This document shows positions 1 through 8,758 of a DNA stretch of 64,000 bases, piece by piece. The first letter of the stretch is position 1. Each line of letters begins with the position of its first letter. Position numbers and translations under genes: made by a program. Origin of the DNA: Marispirochaeta sp. (lineage in GTDB: Bacteria; Spirochaetota; Spirochaetia; JC444; Marispirochaetaceae); contig NZ_OY764211.1 of assembly GCF_963668165.1 (NCBI RefSeq), positions 434,001-498,000 of the forward strand. The letters run 5' to 3'. The notes beneath the pieces were generated by a model. It was not told where the DNA came from and ran no database searches. It saw only the letters and a list, made by a program, of their open reading frames with translations.

Positions 1-314
1 CCTTCTTCTACAGCTCTTTTTCTTGCATAAGATATTGAGTTTTGCGATATATCAATCCCTGTTACAGAGTATCCTTTTCGCGCCAATGATGTAGTATATA
101 ATCCAGGTCCGCAGCCGAGATCTAAAATCCTTCCATTTTCTGGAATCTTGGCTTTGATCCATTTTACTGTTTTCTTAATTGTCTCGAGATTTCTACTGGC
201 TGCGTCACTATCTAAATCAAGATGAGCAGTTAACATATTTTTTGATATATAATTGTCAGTCCAAAGAAAGTGATTGCTTCTTTGATATAATAGTAGATTA
301 TCGTTAATAATCAT
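1..314 (-). CDS. Class I SAM-dependent methyltransferase, N-terminal part
   Basis: The gene runs off the left edge of the window, so only about 104 N-terminal residues are visible. They contain the class I methyltransferase motif I, ILDLGCGPGLYTTSLA, followed by the acidic end of strand 2 in GYSVTGIDIS, which together bind S-adenosylmethionine. The substrate cannot be told from this part. The start at 314 is supported by AAAGGA about 5 bases upstream on the minus strand. Small-molecule methylation is the default guess for this Methyltransf_11/25-like fold. Confidence 0.85.
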   Translation of the reverse strand, partial: MIINDNLLLYQRSNHFLWTDNYISKNMLTAHLDLDSDAASRNLETIKKTVKWIKAKIPENGRILDLGCGPGLYTTSLARKGYSVTGIDISQNSISYARKRAVEE

Positions 315-451
315 GTTTTATCCTTTCTTATGTTGTCCTATTTCTATCTTTCTTCACAATCAGACTGCCGACGACTGTGAAATGTAAAGAAACTATGAGA
401 AAAGTAAATGCATACTCGAGAAAGAGTTTAATCTCTTGCTCCCCATGTATA

Positions 452-1066
452 TCAGTTTTCACTGAGAGCTAATCTCGCAGCGAATCCGATTAAAATAATA
501 CCAAACCCCTGCTGAATTCGGTACGTTAGCTTTTTTGAACCTATAATAATTTTCTTAAAATAATTTGCAAGTAATCCATACAGTATGAACACGATAAGTG
601 TTAAAACCATGAAAACCAAGCCTAATACTATCATTTGGGAAGAATAGCTCGTTTTTGAATTTACCAGAAACTGTGGTAGAAAGGAAAAAAAGAATATCGT
701 CAGTTTTGGATTCAATAGATTAATAAGTATTCCTTTAATGATAATTCCTATATATCTCTTTTTTTTCTTCTTATTGTCAAATTCGATGATATTCTTGCTC
801 TTAATTAAATTATATCCAAGGTATATAAGGTAAAAAGTGCCTGCAACCTTAATAACCTGGAAAATCTCCGCACTAAAATGAAGCAATGCGGAAACTCCCA
901 GGATACCAGCAACTAAATGAGGTACTATCCCTAATGTACAGCCTATTGTGGCGATAATGCCGTCTTTTCTGCTTCCTGTTAAGGCAGTTGAGATCGTATA
1001 AATAACCCCTGTCCCTGGTATCAGAACAACAATCAATGATGTAATGAGAAAAGAAAAACTGAACAT
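452..1066 (-). CDS. LysE/RhtB family amino-acid exporter
   Basis: A 204-residue, highly hydrophobic protein with about six membrane segments. It opens with the family pattern PGTGVIYTISTALTGSRKDG (the usual form is PGPx4 to PGPN followed by a G-x-R-x-G loop). This family exports amino acids or homoserine/threonine-type compounds across the inner membrane. Length matches the family norm of 200-210 residues. An upstream GGAG on the minus strand supports the start. It is transcribed toward the methyltransferase and away from the micro-protein gene. The exported substrate is not predictable. Confidence 0.88.
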   Translation of the reverse strand: MFSFSFLITSLIVVLIPGTGVIYTISTALTGSRKDGIIATIGCTLGIVPHLVAGILGVSALLHFSAEIFQVIKVAGTFYLIYLGYNLIKSKNIIEFDNKKKKKRYIGIIIKGILINLLNPKLTIFFFSFLPQFLVNSKTSYSSQMIVLGLVFMVLTLIVFILYGLLANYFKKIIIGSKKLTYRIQQGFGIILIGFAARLALSEN

Positions 1067-1177
1067 AGACTATCTCCTATAACGATTCAAAAATAGTACT
1101 CAAAAACCCATGAATATGAGAAGTTGTCAGTAAGAGGTTGGGATGACAAGACATCTTATATTCTCCACCAGGTGAAA

Positions 1178-1429
1178 TCATTTATCGTAGTGCGAAAGAA
1201 TTAATACTATTCCTAAAAGTATCTCCAGGAGTATTAAAACTATCGGAAACCAGACAAATCTCGAGGAAATAAAAATTGCTGTAGGTCCATCTGTGCCACC
1301 GATTATTCCTATAGTATTCGCGTTGGTACTAACAAAGATATGAAAAATATCCTGAAGTACTGGGATAAAGAATATAAGCAAAATGATAGAATTTGTTAAA
1401 AACAGAAAAAGTATGATCTTTTTTTTCAT
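1178..1429 (-). CDS. Small membrane protein with decarboxylase-beta (OadB-like) signature
   Basis: An 83-residue protein with two hydrophobic segments (about residues 4-28 and 55-78) flanking GIIGGTDGPTAIFISS. That block is the hallmark of the beta subunit of sodium-pumping decarboxylases (OadB/GcdB/MmdB), where it is part of the ion path in a protein of about 400 residues. Here the whole protein is little more than this block and two helices. I chose the internal ATG at 1429 because AAAGGA lies 7 bases before it; an upstream ATG at 1465 lacks one. It could be a free-standing micro-protein family or a remnant; its function is unknown. Confidence 0.6.
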   Translation of the reverse strand: MKKKIILFLFLTNSIILLIFFIPVLQDIFHIFVSTNANTIGIIGGTDGPTAIFISSRFVWFPIVLILLEILLGIVLILSHYDK

Positions 1430-1550
1430 CAATAATCCTTTCAAGGAGATGGTATCGTAACACATAGCGTTAAATTATTGTGTTCGCTCCAAACCAGTTT
1501 TGGTCCACAATGAAGCGAAACCGAATATTCTCTGTTATGTTCAGTTACGT

Positions 1551-1697
1551 TTACGTCAATTTGCCCCAATCGTTTATTCTAATATGCTCCTCGATATTTA
1601 TTTTCTTTGGTTCCTTCTGATAATCCATGATCTTCTCGATGTGTTCAATAGACAACATCTGCATCCCGACGAAGTATTCACCGATCAGCTCTTTCAT
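1551..1697 (-). CDS. Small protein of 48 residues, unknown function
   Basis: An open frame starting MKELIGEYFVGMQMLSIEHI and ending at a TAA. The pattern 'IGEYFV...MLSIEHIEKIMDYQ' resembles the start of short MshEN/GspE-N-like segments (IGE-x-F/L-V ... L-T-x-E-Q-hydrophobic ... x-x-Q), but it is too short to be certain. Its start overlaps the end of the upstream small ORF (1678..1881) by 20 bases in another frame, suggesting translational coupling. It is too short for routine gene callers. It may be the remains of an older operon cut by the IS110 element. Confidence 0.35.
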   Translation of the reverse strand: MKELIGEYFVGMQMLSIEHIEKIMDYQKEPKKINIEEHIRINDWGKLT

Positions 1698-1881
1698 TCC
1701 CTTTCCAGTTCTCACACCCCGCATGATCAGGCCTTGTTAAACCATCCAACCTACAAATCAAATCTCCATATCGCAGATCCGTCATCCCATGAACGCAGTT
1801 CAAACAGATGTGAACGTTATGAAGTGACCCCCAGTTTGCAAATCGTGGATTCACCGGGCATACTGGGAATAACAAAATCAA
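1678..1881 (-). pseudogene. Cysteine-containing small ORF, possibly truncated by the IS110 element
   Basis: About 60 residues with HICLNC, LICRLDG and AGCENW, i.e. four spaced cysteines resembling a small zinc-binding domain. The only available start is a TTG at 1881 with no good ribosome binding site, just outside the IS110 transposase start at 1918 on the other strand, so the natural 5' end may have been lost to the insertion. It overlaps the 48-residue ORF downstream. Family not recognised. The opposite-strand frame over the same stretch looks non-coding. Confidence 0.3.
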
Positions 1882-2343
1882 CGTATGCGGCTACCGCATG
1901 CAAATGGAGGTCACTGGATGAATACTGTAACGCACATTGGAATCGATGTCCACAAAGATACTTACTCGCTGTGTTCATTCAACTTTTCAGCCCAGAAGAG
2001 TTTCGGGCAAACCAGAATCGCCAGCAAGAGCTCTCTGGTGATCAAATATGTACGAAAACTACAAAAGGAACATCCTGAGTGTACAGTACTCTGCGGTTAT
2101 GAAGCAGGTCCAACCGGATACGGACTCTACCGGGATTTGGCGAAAGCAGATATCCCCTGTGTGATTATGGCCCCGACTACGTTGCCGAAAGCACCAGGCA
2201 ATCACATAAAAACAGACAGGATAGATGCTGAAGAACTGGCCAGACACCTGGCGTGGGGGACCTACAGTGCCGTGCATATACCGACGCCACAAGATGAAGC
2301 GGTAAAAAATTATACACGGCTGAGAAATACCCGGAAAAAGGCT

Positions 2344-3119
2344 CTAGGGCCTGTTCACACTAAAAAGGGTATCAACAATTAAAGCGAAGTGGATAAAAAA
2401 CACAAACATCACATCTAATTTCTCAAATCGGGAAAAAATGCGCCGAAAGCCCTTAAGACGGCGGAATAGTCGCTCTACTTCATTACGTTTTTTATACAGT
2501 TCCTTGTCATATTCCCAGGGATTACGCCTATTTCGTTTGGGAGGCACCACTGGTGCCATCTCAAGGTCAAGAACCAGTTGCCTGGTCTCATCGCCTTCAT
2601 AGGCCCTGTCCATGAGAACCTTGGTGCCTTTCCATCTCTTATCTTTCAAGGTGTTTAAGAGCTTTCGGCCTTCGGGGGCATCTCCGGCCTGACCGGGAGA
2701 TAACGAGAAAGTTACGGCTGTTTGAGCCCCGGCCGCCACCATGTGAATCTTGGTTGTCCATCCGGCCCTCGACTTTCCGATAGATTGAGGACCGTTTTTT
2801 TTAAAGCGCCCGTTCCATCGGGATGGACCTTGACAGCCGTACTATCCAAAGAGACATGATCAACCCGAATATTGATAATTTCTGCCTCTTGAAGGGCGAG
2901 AAAAACCTTCTCGAGTACACCTTGCTTAGCCCAGCGATTGGCTCTCATATAGACACTATGCCAATTCCCGAATCTCTCAGGGAGTCCTCGCCACTTACAA
3001 CCATGTTCAGCAATATGCAGGACCGCATTAAGGACATCAAGATTTAAAAGTTTCACGTTTCCTCGTTGAACCGGTAATAAGTCTTCTATTATGGCAAACT
3101 GTTCTGGGGTAATTTCCAT
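2344..3119 (-). CDS. IS5/IS427-type DDE transposase, made by -1 frameshifting
   Basis: OrfA (2712..3119, 135 residues if unshifted) has the N-terminal DUF4096-like part (ITPEQFAIIEDLLP, GCKWRGLPERFGNW) and the first catalytic Asp in VSLDSTAVKVHPDG. OrfB has the second Asp in VLMDRAYEGDETR and the final Glu in KRNEVERLFRRLK. The frames meet at a run of eight A residues on the coding strand (T run 2795..2802), giving the slippery A AAA AAA; a -1 shift there reads through as ALKKNGPQSIGKSRAGWTTK, which is normal for the family. The stop codon TAG uses the flanking TA and G, so it lies outside the element. Confidence 0.88.
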
Positions 3120-3162
3120 AGGGAAATTTTAACATGGATTATCAATTAGTGTGAACAGGCCC
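2347..3162 (-). mobile_element. IS5-family (IS427-like) insertion sequence, 816 bp
   Basis: Bounded by perfect terminal inverted repeats that begin GGGCCTGTTCACACTAA at 2347 and end with its complement at 3162, and flanked by TA on both sides (2345-2346 and 3163-3164), the target duplication typical of the IS427 group. The insertion site was CTAG inside the IS110 transposase. It carries one transposase read in two frames. Complete ends and exact reconstitution of the target suggest a recent insertion. Confidence 0.93.
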
Positions 3163-3888
3163 TAGGACGAGCAAAACAGAACCTGTTGTCCTTTCTACTG
3201 CGTCATGGACGATGTTTCACCGAGGGAAAAAATTCTTGGACAATTGCCCACTATACATGGCTGAAGGGGCAACTGTTTCATGATGAGGTCGACCAGGAAA
3301 CGTTTACTGAATATCTGCAGGAAGTACACGACCAACAGGAAAAGGTAGACCGCTATAATCAGCGGATCGAAGAGTTGGCCGCCTTGGATGCCTACCGAGA
3401 CCGGGTATCGAGACTTCGCTGTTTCAGGGGAATAGAGACGCATACGGCATTATCGTTTATTTCAGAGATTGGGGACTTCTCCCGGTTTGCAAACTCACAG
3501 CAGTTCTCCTCGTTTCTGGGCCTGGTTCCCAAGGAGAACTCCAGTGGTCAGAGAGAACGGCGAGGGAGTATCACAAAGGCCGGGAATGAACGTTTACGGC
3601 TCCTGCTTATCGAAGGAGCCAAATCAACCCTGCGAAGCAATATCTATGGAAAGAAATCAAAGCGTCTCCTGGCGAGACAGAAAGGAAATGATCCGGATGT
3701 CATTGCGTATGCTGACAGGGCTAACAGGAGATTGCACAGAGTGTACAATAATCTTGTTGCTCGCGGTGTGCATCACAACAAGGCGACCGTCGCTGTTGCC
3801 AGAGAGTTATCCTGCTTCATCTGGGGGATGATGAACAATAGAATCAACTAACCAATACTGTTTCGATAAGAGGGGTTTTAGATGAGAG

Positions 3889-4071
3889 GGATTGATAGAC
3901 AGGATAATCGGGCAACGATCCAGCTATCTTCGAGGACACTATGTTGACACCCAAGAGGTGATTCACGTTTTTAGACAGAAAGGGCTTTAGGCGGACCATT
4001 GGCCTGCATTAACCAATATGCGTATATCAGAATGGTCAAATGCCGAAAACTGATTTCCTGTCTATCAATCC
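3889..4071. repeat. 183-bp segment bounded by perfect 16-bp inverted repeats
   Basis: GGATTGATAGACAGGA at 3889..3904 and its exact complement at 4056..4071. It lies between the IS110 transposase end and a broken transposase. A related string, GATTGATAGAAAG, occurs near 4935 after that broken gene, so these repeats may be terminal repeats of the damaged element or of a small non-autonomous copy. No protein frame is convincing inside. Confidence 0.6.
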
Positions 4072-4089
4072 TTTTCTTCGTTCAATATT

Positions 4090-4884
4090 TTGGGAGTTTT
4101 ATCGTGTAGAGAAAGAAAAAACCTTGACAAAGGTCACATCATATCAGGGTGTCCCTGGCTTAGGATTGATCAACCGGTGATACAGCGGTCTATCGCTTTT
4201 CAGATGGGAAAGCAGATATACTACAGCAGTAGCGCTGTCGTGTGCATAGGAGAGAGTACTTTCAATGCACACGTCTTCTTCAATGAAAAACAAGCCTCAG
4301 AGGAGCGGGAAAAGCTCATCACGTTCCTGCTTACTGTAGAAGATCAGGTAGCACAGAAAGAGTGGAGCACCTCGTCAAAGCTCATACGTTTTCTTGAAGA
4401 CGGTTTCCCGGGATGGCAGCACAGTTTTACAGTAATAGAGGCCGAAGAGGGCTATACAGAGGCAAGACAGAAGGAGGCTATTGATGAGGCCTCAAAGCGC
4501 CAGGGAATTTTCATTCTCATAACTAATACAAATCTCACCGCACAACAGTGCCTTGAGTATTACCGCAGAAAAGATGGAGTTGAGAAACTGTTCGATTCGA
4601 TGAAACACGGAATAGATATGAAGAGGCTGAGAGTACACAGCAGAAAATCAGTGCAAGGGCTGTTATTCATAGAGTTCATCAGCCTCATCATATACTCTGA
4701 AATACAGCGGGTGCTTCGAGAAAGTGGGCTTGGGAAGAAGCTTACAGTGGAGCAAATGGTGTATGAGCTTAAAAAGTTAAGCGTTCTTGAAATTGACGAT
4801 AAAAAACCAATGATCACCGAACTGACGAAGAAACAAAAGGACATATTCGGTGCTTTCGAAATACTGTTACCGATGCTCACATAG
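4090..4884 (+). pseudogene. C-terminal half of an IS4/IS1634-like DDE transposase
   Basis: A frame of about 250 residues carrying only the C-terminal part of a DDE transposase: the end of the catalytic core, CLEYYRRKDGVEKLFDSMK (the Y-x2-R-x3 to E/D-x6-K region), followed by MKRLRVHSRKSVQGLLFIEF, typical of IS1634/IS4-like proteins. The N-terminal half with the first two catalytic Asp residues is missing, and the apparent first residues (4090-4150) do not look like the family. It is truncated and presumably inactive. Confidence 0.75.
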
Positions 4885-5075
4885 TATAAATTTTGTGGAA
4901 TTTAGGATGTTACCCTCCGGGCATTATATTAAAGATTGATAGAAAGAATTACTATCGAGTACTTAATGAATAAAATTTAGGAAGAAAAGAGAATTATGAA
5001 AACTTCATAGGTAGAGCATAGAGCGTTCATTGATATTGAAGAATATGTGAAAGCACAAAATGAGGATAGTAGTGC

Positions 5076-7055
5076 TTAACAATCAATACTTTTGTATAAA
5101 GCGAAACCGAAGGGGGGCAGTTTATAGCTCCCTATGAGATTCTCCCAGGAACCATCGGGTCTGTATTTCTGGTTATTCTCAGTGTGGTTCAGCACAAAAA
5201 GGTAATCGGAGTCAGTTGCGCGTCTGCGAACCAGTTCCACACCCTCCGGGGTTGTATCCAGCGGAGTCAGACCGGCTTCATCGATCCACATCCCGGTCAT
5301 CCTGCGTAACAGCTCCTTGTCGGGGAAGGTCGCCATATACCACGCCAGTCCGTTTCCGTATCGGTTTTTCGCAATAGACGGTTCACCAGTATGCTCTTTC
5401 CCTTCTGCCGGCAGGTAAACATCGGCCGAAACAGCTGTAATCTCATCCCACCAATATTTCCCTTTTCCGTCTTTGCTGCCGATATCAACAAGAGCATCGC
5501 GAAGGCAATCATAATCTAGAATCTCAAGCCCAAGCATCTCTTTATAAGGACCAGGGAGGGGTGCTCCCGTCTGTACCGTATTGTTATAAGTTTTTACACC
5601 GGTTCTGGGTGTGAGAACCACATGACCGCCCTCCTTCACATACATATCGAGTTTTTCAGCCACTCCGGACAGATCGAGAAACATAAGCGGAGCGATTATC
5701 AATTTGAAAGCTGAGAAATCGGCATCAGACGGAATAAAAGAGACGGGGATATTCCTTTCGTGAAGCGCTTCATAGAAATCAGTCGATATTTCCATATAAT
5801 CGAGATCACTATTGTGGGGCTGTATTTCAAGAGCCCAGTTCTGTTCATAAGAATGAAGGATTGCGGCTTCAGCGCCATTCAGTGCACCTTCGAAATCCGG
5901 CATAAAAGGACTGATCTCTTTTATAAAAGCTGCCAGTTCATCGTACCGCCGACCGGGTACACCATTGTGGGGAAGTATTCCATGCCAGTACTGTTCCGTA
6001 CCGACCGTGCAGGTTCGCCAACGAAAGAAAAGCACCGTGTCGGCACCGTGAGCAATAGATTGGAAAGCCCATAAAGCCAGCTGGCCTTTTTTCGGAGTTC
6101 TTCCCATGGTTTCCCAACCGGTTTGTCCCGCCTGCTGTTCCATTACCCAGAAGGGTTTATTCTTGAATCCCGCTGTATGATCCAGAACAGCTCCGAGTTC
6201 TGCCGGAGACATTCCTTCCGGATCAATCCAATATCCGGTTATGTATTGATCATGGCTCACAAAATCAAGATCCCGGGCCAGATCGAAATAATCGGCAACA
6301 TTAAAGAAGCTCATAAAATTGTGTGTTATAAACTTGCCGGGTGAGTTTTTTCTGATTATGTCTGTATGTATTTTCTGAAAATCTACTATAAGATCGGATC
6401 GGAATCTCTTCCAATCGAGAAGTAATGACGGATTATGGGAATTGGGGGATAGCTTCGGTGTAGGAATCTGTTCGAAATGATCATAAGTCTGACTCCAGAA
6501 GTATGTTCCCCAGGTTTCATTCAGTTTATCAACTGAACAATATTTAACACGCAACCAGGACTGGAAGGCATTTCGGCAATGGGAACAGTGGCAGAAATCC
6601 TCATGGCTGTTTCCGAATTCATTATCAGTCTGCCAACCTGCAATACGGGGATCAGTTCCGAATCTTTCTGTCATAGCAGTGACAATTTTATAGACGTAAT
6701 CTCTGTAGACGGGATTGGATTGGCAGTCATGGTGCCGTCCGCCGAATCCCCTGACTCTCCCTCTGGAATCGACCGGTAATATATCGGGATGTTTCTCCAC
6801 CAGCCAGGCCGGAGGTGCTGCCGTAGGAGTGCCCAGAACAACCTTTATATCATATTTATCCAGGAGCGGAAGTACCTGTTCCAGCCAATCAAAATCAAAG
6901 ACTCCTTCGGAAGGCTCCATTTTATGCCATGAAAACTCTGCCAGTCTGACAACCTGAAGCCCCATTTTCTTCATCAGGACAATATCGGTTTCCTGCCTAT
7001 CCTGTGGCCAGTGCTCGGGATAATAGTCCACTCCGAATTTGAAATTAATATTCAC
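5076..7055 (-). CDS. Beta-galactosidase, glycoside hydrolase family 42
   Basis: A 659-residue protein with the full GH42 plan: an N-terminal TIM barrel starting KFGVDYYPEHWP, general acid/base Glu in QTDNEFGN (about E146), nucleophile Glu in FWVMEQQAGQTGW (about E306), and the zinc-cluster cysteines C111, C155, C157 and C160. Then come a flavodoxin-like trimerisation domain and a small beta domain. It hydrolyses terminal beta-galactosides. There is no signal peptide, so it is cytoplasmic. Divergent orientation to the ABC importer at 8759 suggests it acts on the imported oligosaccharide. It has its own promoter at 7153..7180. Confidence 0.95.
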   Translation of the reverse strand: MNINFKFGVDYYPEHWPQDRQETDIVLMKKMGLQVVRLAEFSWHKMEPSEGVFDFDWLEQVLPLLDKYDIKVVLGTPTAAPPAWLVEKHPDILPVDSRGRVRGFGGRHHDCQSNPVYRDYVYKIVTAMTERFGTDPRIAGWQTDNEFGNSHEDFCHCSHCRNAFQSWLRVKYCSVDKLNETWGTYFWSQTYDHFEQIPTPKLSPNSHNPSLLLDWKRFRSDLIVDFQKIHTDIIRKNSPGKFITHNFMSFFNVADYFDLARDLDFVSHDQYITGYWIDPEGMSPAELGAVLDHTAGFKNKPFWVMEQQAGQTGWETMGRTPKKGQLALWAFQSIAHGADTVLFFRWRTCTVGTEQYWHGILPHNGVPGRRYDELAAFIKEISPFMPDFEGALNGAEAAILHSYEQNWALEIQPHNSDLDYMEISTDFYEALHERNIPVSFIPSDADFSAFKLIIAPLMFLDLSGVAEKLDMYVKEGGHVVLTPRTGVKTYNNTVQTGAPLPGPYKEMLGLEILDYDCLRDALVDIGSKDGKGKYWWDEITAVSADVYLPAEGKEHTGEPSIAKNRYGNGLAWYMATFPDKELLRRMTGMWIDEAGLTPLDTTPEGVELVRRRATDSDYLFVLNHTENNQKYRPDGSWENLIGSYKLPPFGFALYKSIDC

Positions 7056-7152
7056 TTTTAACTCCTAGTTTATAGGCTTTATAGTAAAACCTTATAGAAT
7101 TTTTCAATAGACTAAGCCTTCAACGCTAAGTCGTCAATGAAATATGTATGAG

Positions 7153-7180
7153 TTATAGTGAACTGTATCGTATTGTCAAC
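7153..7180 (-). promoter_or_regulatory. Sigma70-type promoter for the GH42 gene
   Basis: On the minus strand a perfect -35 TTGACA (7175..7180) and a -10 TATAAC (7153..7158) are 16 bases apart, about 100 bases before the GH42 start codon. It lies outside the nearby IS110 element, so the native promoter of the galactosidase seems intact. Confidence 0.6.
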
Positions 7181-7230
7181 TTTTAGGAAAAAATCCTTTG
7201 TATCATGATAGAGAAAGTAGATTTAATATA

Positions 7231-7247
7231 TTATTTATGGGTACCTC
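7231..7247. repeat. Subterminal inverted repeat of the IS110-family element, left copy
   Basis: Pairs with 8727..8743, 16 of 17 bases matching in inverted orientation. It marks the approximate left end of the element, downstream of the transposase stop codon. Confidence 0.7.
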
Positions 7248-7259
7248 CTATGTTTTACG

Positions 7260-8351
7260 TCAAGACCCCAATCCAATAATTTGTAATTTATGATATTTCA
7301 GCTTCGCAAGCCTCTCTTTAAGCTGGCTATACCGATAATATGTCTTCTTTGTCACCAAGGTGTACAGAAGCTTTACTAATCTCCGAGCAATGGCAATAAT
7401 CGCTACTGCTTTAGGTTTTCGAGTGATTAAAGTTTTGTAAGCCTCTTTCAAGTGCCCCCCACTTTTCGAACGCACCAGTGACCATGCTGCCTGTACGATC
7501 ACTCTGCGCAAATATGCACATCCTCGCTTTGATATTGGCCCCATTCGATGAGTTTCCCCAGAGCTATCGACCCGAGGTGTGAGGCCTGCGTAGTTTGCCA
7601 CCTGATCTGCATTCGCAAATCGACTTCCATCCCCTACGTAGGCAATAAAAGCCAACGCGGTAGCAGGACCGACTCCTGGGACAGACATGAGAATCCCAGT
7701 GTTCTTCTCGGATTCCAGGAACTGCTTTGTTTCCTGTTCTAAATCTTCAATAATCGCTTCACAGTAGGCAACCATTTCTATCAGTCGCCTCGCTTCTCGA
7801 ACATGCCGTCCGGTAAGAAGGGTCAATACGTTCTTCTCTCTGTTCGATGCCGTTTTTAGATCCGCTTTCGTTATCGTTGTAATACCCGAATCGAGAAACA
7901 CACTATGGAGCCGGTTTATGTACCTTGTTCGGTCTGCTTTGTAAGTTGCCAGTTCGGCTACAACTGACCTCTCCTCTTCCTCTTTCTTCGTTGGCAACGG
8001 TACGGTTGGCAATTCTTCTACCGGGTTCCGCTGTAACAGGCGGGCAATTTGTACTGCATCTTCCCTATCCGTTTTTTTCAGCGATTGGTAAATCATTGCA
8101 AGCTTCCCAGGGTTCAGAACAACAACATGGCACCCAACCCGGTCAGTCAGATATCGAGCAATATTGAACGCATTGTTCCCCGCTTCCAGTCCTACCAAAT
8201 CATCATTACCCAATCTCTTGGCAAGTCGCTCTAAGCCAATCCCATCGGCTTTTCCATTGAACTGTTGATTCTTGGCTTTCTCATCGAGAATCGCACACTG
8301 GTAAGTCCGTTTACCAAGGTCGATGCCTACATACCGAATCTTCTCTTCCAT
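7260..8351 (-). CDS. IS110-family transposase, intact
   Basis: A 363-residue protein with both family domains. The N-terminal DEDD RuvC-like domain shows YVGIDLGKRTYQCAI, LVGLEAGNNAF and KKTDREDAVQIARLL. The C-terminal Transposase_20 domain shows SVPGVGPATALAFIAYVGDG, ANYAGLTPRVDSSGETHRMG and SKRGCAYLRRVIVQAAW, containing the serine used in strand transfer. The length is in the usual 340-400 range and the frame is unbroken, so it may be active. A structured leader of about 370 bases precedes it inside the element. Confidence 0.93.
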   Translation of the reverse strand: MEEKIRYVGIDLGKRTYQCAILDEKAKNQQFNGKADGIGLERLAKRLGNDDLVGLEAGNNAFNIARYLTDRVGCHVVVLNPGKLAMIYQSLKKTDREDAVQIARLLQRNPVEELPTVPLPTKKEEEERSVVAELATYKADRTRYINRLHSVFLDSGITTITKADLKTASNREKNVLTLLTGRHVREARRLIEMVAYCEAIIEDLEQETKQFLESEKNTGILMSVPGVGPATALAFIAYVGDGSRFANADQVANYAGLTPRVDSSGETHRMGPISKRGCAYLRRVIVQAAWSLVRSKSGGHLKEAYKTLITRKPKAVAIIAIARRLVKLLYTLVTKKTYYRYSQLKERLAKLKYHKLQIIGLGS

Positions 8352-8726
8352 TTTTCCCTCCTTTCGGTTATAAGAAGGACTGGGAGTCTTTGGTCAGACG
8401 CGAGTTACACCGTACTCCTATTCGCGGTTGCGCCGGTCACTCGGCGCACCGCTCTATGGTGTTCGGTGGCAGGTTTCAGTTAATCTCTAAAGCGAGGTCT
8501 TATGCCTCCCGGTGCCCTCAACCTACCGCCGGCTCCCCAATCCCGTCAGATAGAGGATAACTCTCTGCGCCCAACCACGTAAATCATACAATCTCTAAAA
8601 ACTACTCTTTTTGCCCTATGCAGCGTTGTCGGGATTTCCCGCAGTCCTCAACTCTTGTTACCACAAGAGTTTGCGGGTGCTACAAAATCTTCCCTCCTTG
8701 ACTATGGCAAAAATACCACGTTTTTA
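8352..8726 (-). ncRNA. Structured non-coding end of the IS110 element (candidate bridge RNA region)
   Basis: No protein frame is convincing across 375 bases lying between the transposase start and the outer repeat. Strong stem-loops are present: a 10-bp stem with one bulge at 8424..8452 (core TGCGCC/GGCGCA), a CGGGA/TCCCG hairpin near 8630..8641, and an 8-bp stem AACTCTTG/CAAGAGTT with a 6-base loop at 8650..8671. IS110-family elements are known to express a bridge RNA from a non-coding end that guides target and donor choice. Assignment here rests on position and structure only. Confidence 0.5.
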
Positions 8727-8743
8727 GAGGTGCCCATAAATAA
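8727..8743. repeat. Subterminal inverted repeat of the IS110-family element, right copy
   Basis: Partner of 7231..7247. Immediately followed by AATT and then AGGAGG, the ribosome binding site of the solute-binding protein gene. Confidence 0.7.
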
Positions 8744-8758
8744 ATTAGGAGGACTTTC

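Larger units (their letters stand above)
1918..3851 (+). pseudogene. IS110-family transposase interrupted by an IS5-type element
   Basis: The two halves (1918..2346 and 3163..3851) give one continuous IS110-type transposase of about 370 residues once the inserted element 2347..3162 and one copy of the TA duplication are removed; the reading frame rejoins as KKALGRAKQNLLSFLLRHGR. The N-terminal half has the RuvC-like DEDD start, THIGIDVHKDTYSLC, and KTDRIDAEELARHL. The C-terminal half has the Transposase_20 region, GIETHTALSFISEIGDFSRF and GLVPKENSSGQRERRGSITK, with the catalytic-serine region. The start ATG follows GGAGG by 7 bases. The element ends were not found. Confidence 0.9.
7231..8743 (-). 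mobile_element. IS110-family (IS1111-like) insertion sequence, about 1.5 kb
   Basis: A 17-bp inverted repeat with one mismatch flanks the transposase and its leader: TTATTTATGGGTACCTC at 7231..7247 and GAGGTGCCCATAAATAA at 8727..8743. Such subterminal repeats are typical of the IS1111 branch of IS110. No target duplication is visible, as expected for this family. The insertion lies between the divergent GH42 and ABC importer genes, ending four bases before the importer's AGGAGG. Confidence 0.75.

Noticed and set aside
1500..2078. Plus-strand frame of 192 codons over the left flank of the first IS110 element
   Set aside because: Composition is not protein-like, and it overlaps the convincing IS110 start and the two minus-strand small ORFs.
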